From: Streptomyces sp. NRRL S-31
Lineage (GTDB): Bacteria; Actinomycetota; Actinomycetes; Streptomycetales; Streptomycetaceae
Reading direction: 5' to 3'
DNA: 42,953 nucleotides
Assembly (NCBI RefSeq): GCF_000718775.1
Contig: NZ_JOCB01000103.1
Span: 1 to 42,953, forward strand
Part shown: positions 41,934 to 42,953 of the stretch, piece after piece
Numbering within the stretch: the stretch's first letter is position 1
Layout: the number at the start of each line of letters is the position of its first letter
The notes under the pieces: model-generated
The model's database searches: none
Seen by the model: the letters and a program-made list of their open reading frames with translations, nothing else
Told to the model about the DNA's origin: nothing
Translations under genes and position numbers: made by a program

Positions 41934-42284
41934 GTGCTGGAGATGACGCGCGAGGAGTTCGAGGAACTGGTCGCCGAGGCGCTCGACCGGATCCCGCCGG
42001 AGCTGACACGGCTGATGGACAACGTCGCGGTGTTCGTCGAGGACGAACCGCCCGCCGACGACCCCGAGCTGCTCGGGCTCTACGAGGGGACACCGCTGAC
42101 CGACCGGGGGGAGTGGTACGCGGGCGTCCTGCCGGACCGGATCACCGTCTACCGCGGACCGACGCTGAGGATGTGCGAGAACCGGGAGGACGTGGTCGCG
42201 GAGACCGAGGTGACGGTGGTGCACGAGATCGCCCACCACTTCGGGATCGACGACGCGCGGCTGCACTCGCTGGGCTACGGCTGA
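41934..42284 (+). CDS. Minimal zincin-type metallopeptidase family protein
   Basis: 116 residues with the zincin motif HEIAHHFGIDD (HExxHxxGxxD) near residue 97 and the conserved segments TREEFEELVAEALDRIPPEL and MDNVAVFVEDEP. This short single-domain family (formerly DUF1025) is widespread in actinobacteria; the substrate is unknown. GTG 41934 is used; it has no Shine-Dalgarno sequence and follows GACAAT (41922-41927) by six bases, so it may be leaderless. ATG 41943 is an alternative start. Confidence 0.85.
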   Translation: MLEMTREEFEELVAEALDRIPPELTRLMDNVAVFVEDEPPADDPELLGLYEGTPLTDRGEWYAGVLPDRITVYRGPTLRMCENREDVVAETEVTVVHEIAHHFGIDDARLHSLGYG

Positions 42285-42556
42285 GCGGGGAGCGCCCGGG
42301 GAGGCGGCCGGGCGGACGCGAGGCCGTGTCGCTGTGCGGCTGGTACGGCTGTGCGCGCGTACGGACGTGCGCCTGAGCGGATGTGCGGCCGAGTGGCCGC
42401 GCGGACACCCGGCCGCGCGGACGTGCGGCTGAGCTGCGGCGGGGCGGGGCCGGTGGGTTCGCGGGGCCGGGGGTCGCCGCGCGGGGCGCGTGTCCTCTTG
42501 CGGGCGGCGGGAGTTGGGCAGGTTGACTCCTTTTCCCTGCCCCGGAGGTGGCCGCC
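42285..42556. other. GC-rich intergenic region with degenerate repeats
   Basis: 272 bases without a credible gene. Imperfect repeats of the type GCGCGGACGTGCGGCTGAG occur around 42340-42440. TTGACT at 42523-42528 could be a -35 box for the downstream lipoprotein gene, but no good -10 is seen. Confidence 0.35.
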
Positions 42557-42953
42557 GTGCGCCCCATGTACGTACCCGCCCGTCTCGTCGTCGCGGTACT
42601 GGCCGTCTCCACCGCCGCCGGCTGCGTGAACGTGGGCGACGACGCCGGCCGCGCCCGCCCCTCCCACTCGGCGGAACGGCTCGGCGGTCAGGCGCCCGAC
42701 GGCGGGCCGGCGGAGGGCTCCGGCGGCCTCTGGGGGGACGGCGCGGCCGGGGACGGCGAACACGGCCGCGGGGGCAAGAGGAAGCCGGGGGAGTCCGCCC
42801 CGGCGTCCGCCACCCCGTCGGGCACGGGCAGCGCGTCGGGGGCCCCGGCGGAGCCGGGAGAGCCGGGGGAGCCGGCGGACCCGGGCGGGACCGTCGCGCC
42901 CGGTGATCCCGAGCCGACCGAGCCGCCGCCCACGCCCCCGGCCAGCTCCGCCC
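42557..42953 (+). CDS. Lipoprotein, N-terminal part (partial at window end)
   Basis: The reading frame stays open to the last base (132 codons visible). The head RPMYVPARLVVAVLAVSTAAGC has a basic start, hydrophobic core and a lipobox ending in Cys near residue 23. A long linker rich in Gly, Pro, Ala, Glu and Ser follows (GEPGEPADPG, TEPPPTPPAS), typical of a cell-wall-spanning spacer. GTG 42557 is eight bases after GGAGG; ATG 42566 is an alternative. The functional domain lies beyond the window. Confidence 0.75.
   Translation, partial: MRPMYVPARLVVAVLAVSTAAGCVNVGDDAGRARPSHSAERLGGQAPDGGPAEGSGGLWGDGAAGDGEHGRGGKRKPGESAPASATPSGTGSASGAPAEPGEPGEPADPGGTVAPGDPEPTEPPPTPPASSA

Overview
The window is high-GC actinobacterial DNA and almost certainly a Streptomyces chromosome. 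It has strong G/C third-position bias, GTG starts, leaderless-type promoters, a bldC gene, an Lsr2 paralogue next to purS, and the gene order dnaX-purD-purC-lsrL-purSQL-purF-purM-DUF3073-vdh-bldC-hrpA known from the Streptomyces chromosome core. A perfect parS palindrome fits an origin-proximal position.

Layout. 1-6404: end of dnaX, purD, a degenerate M48-like membrane protein, an N,N-dimethylformamidase-beta-like protein, and purC. 6405-7440: a repeat element, then decayed fragments of an ABC exporter and a LuxR-type response regulator on the minus strand. 7449-7673: two tRNA-Gly genes, one with non-canonical D and T loops. 7841-16184: lsrL divergent from purS-purQ-purL, a two-gene operon (sterol-carrier-family protein and META-domain lipoprotein), then purF and purM. 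With purD and purC this covers seven products of the IMP pathway. 16267-26130: DUF3073, vdh, a hypothetical protein, bldC with structured flanks, DUF6274, tRNA-Asp, hrpA, an ABC-2-like membrane protein and a small membrane protein.

26261-39986: a complete 13.6-kb actinobacterial integrative and conjugative element (AICE) inserted in the 3' end of tRNA-Phe, bounded by 78-bp perfect direct repeats. Its modules run left to right: a GntR-type regulator with a HAD hydrolase (minus strand); a plus-strand operon with a RapZ-C-like protein, small proteins, a Pycsar-effector-like TM protein, an SpdB-like spread protein and a zinc-binding protein; the FtsK/TraB DNA pump; a CTAG-rich inverted repeat (candidate clt transfer locus); a fused cytosine-5 methyltransferase/primase-polymerase; a DUF3631 ATPase; a GTAGCGG iteron array (candidate replication origin); and xis and int. 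Integrase arm-type repeats lie just inside both ends.

39943-42953: the reconstituted tRNA-Phe, a parS site, tRNA-Asp (75 bp identical to the earlier copy), tRNA-Glu, a membrane metallophosphoesterase, a minimal zincin metallopeptidase and the start of a lipoprotein gene.

The most unusual points are the methyltransferase-primase fusion beside an iteron origin, the candidate clt, the orphan PycTM-type protein, and the tRNA-Gly(UCC) that lacks the G18-Psi55 pair. All functional statements come from reading the sequence and recalled family knowledge; no searches were run.
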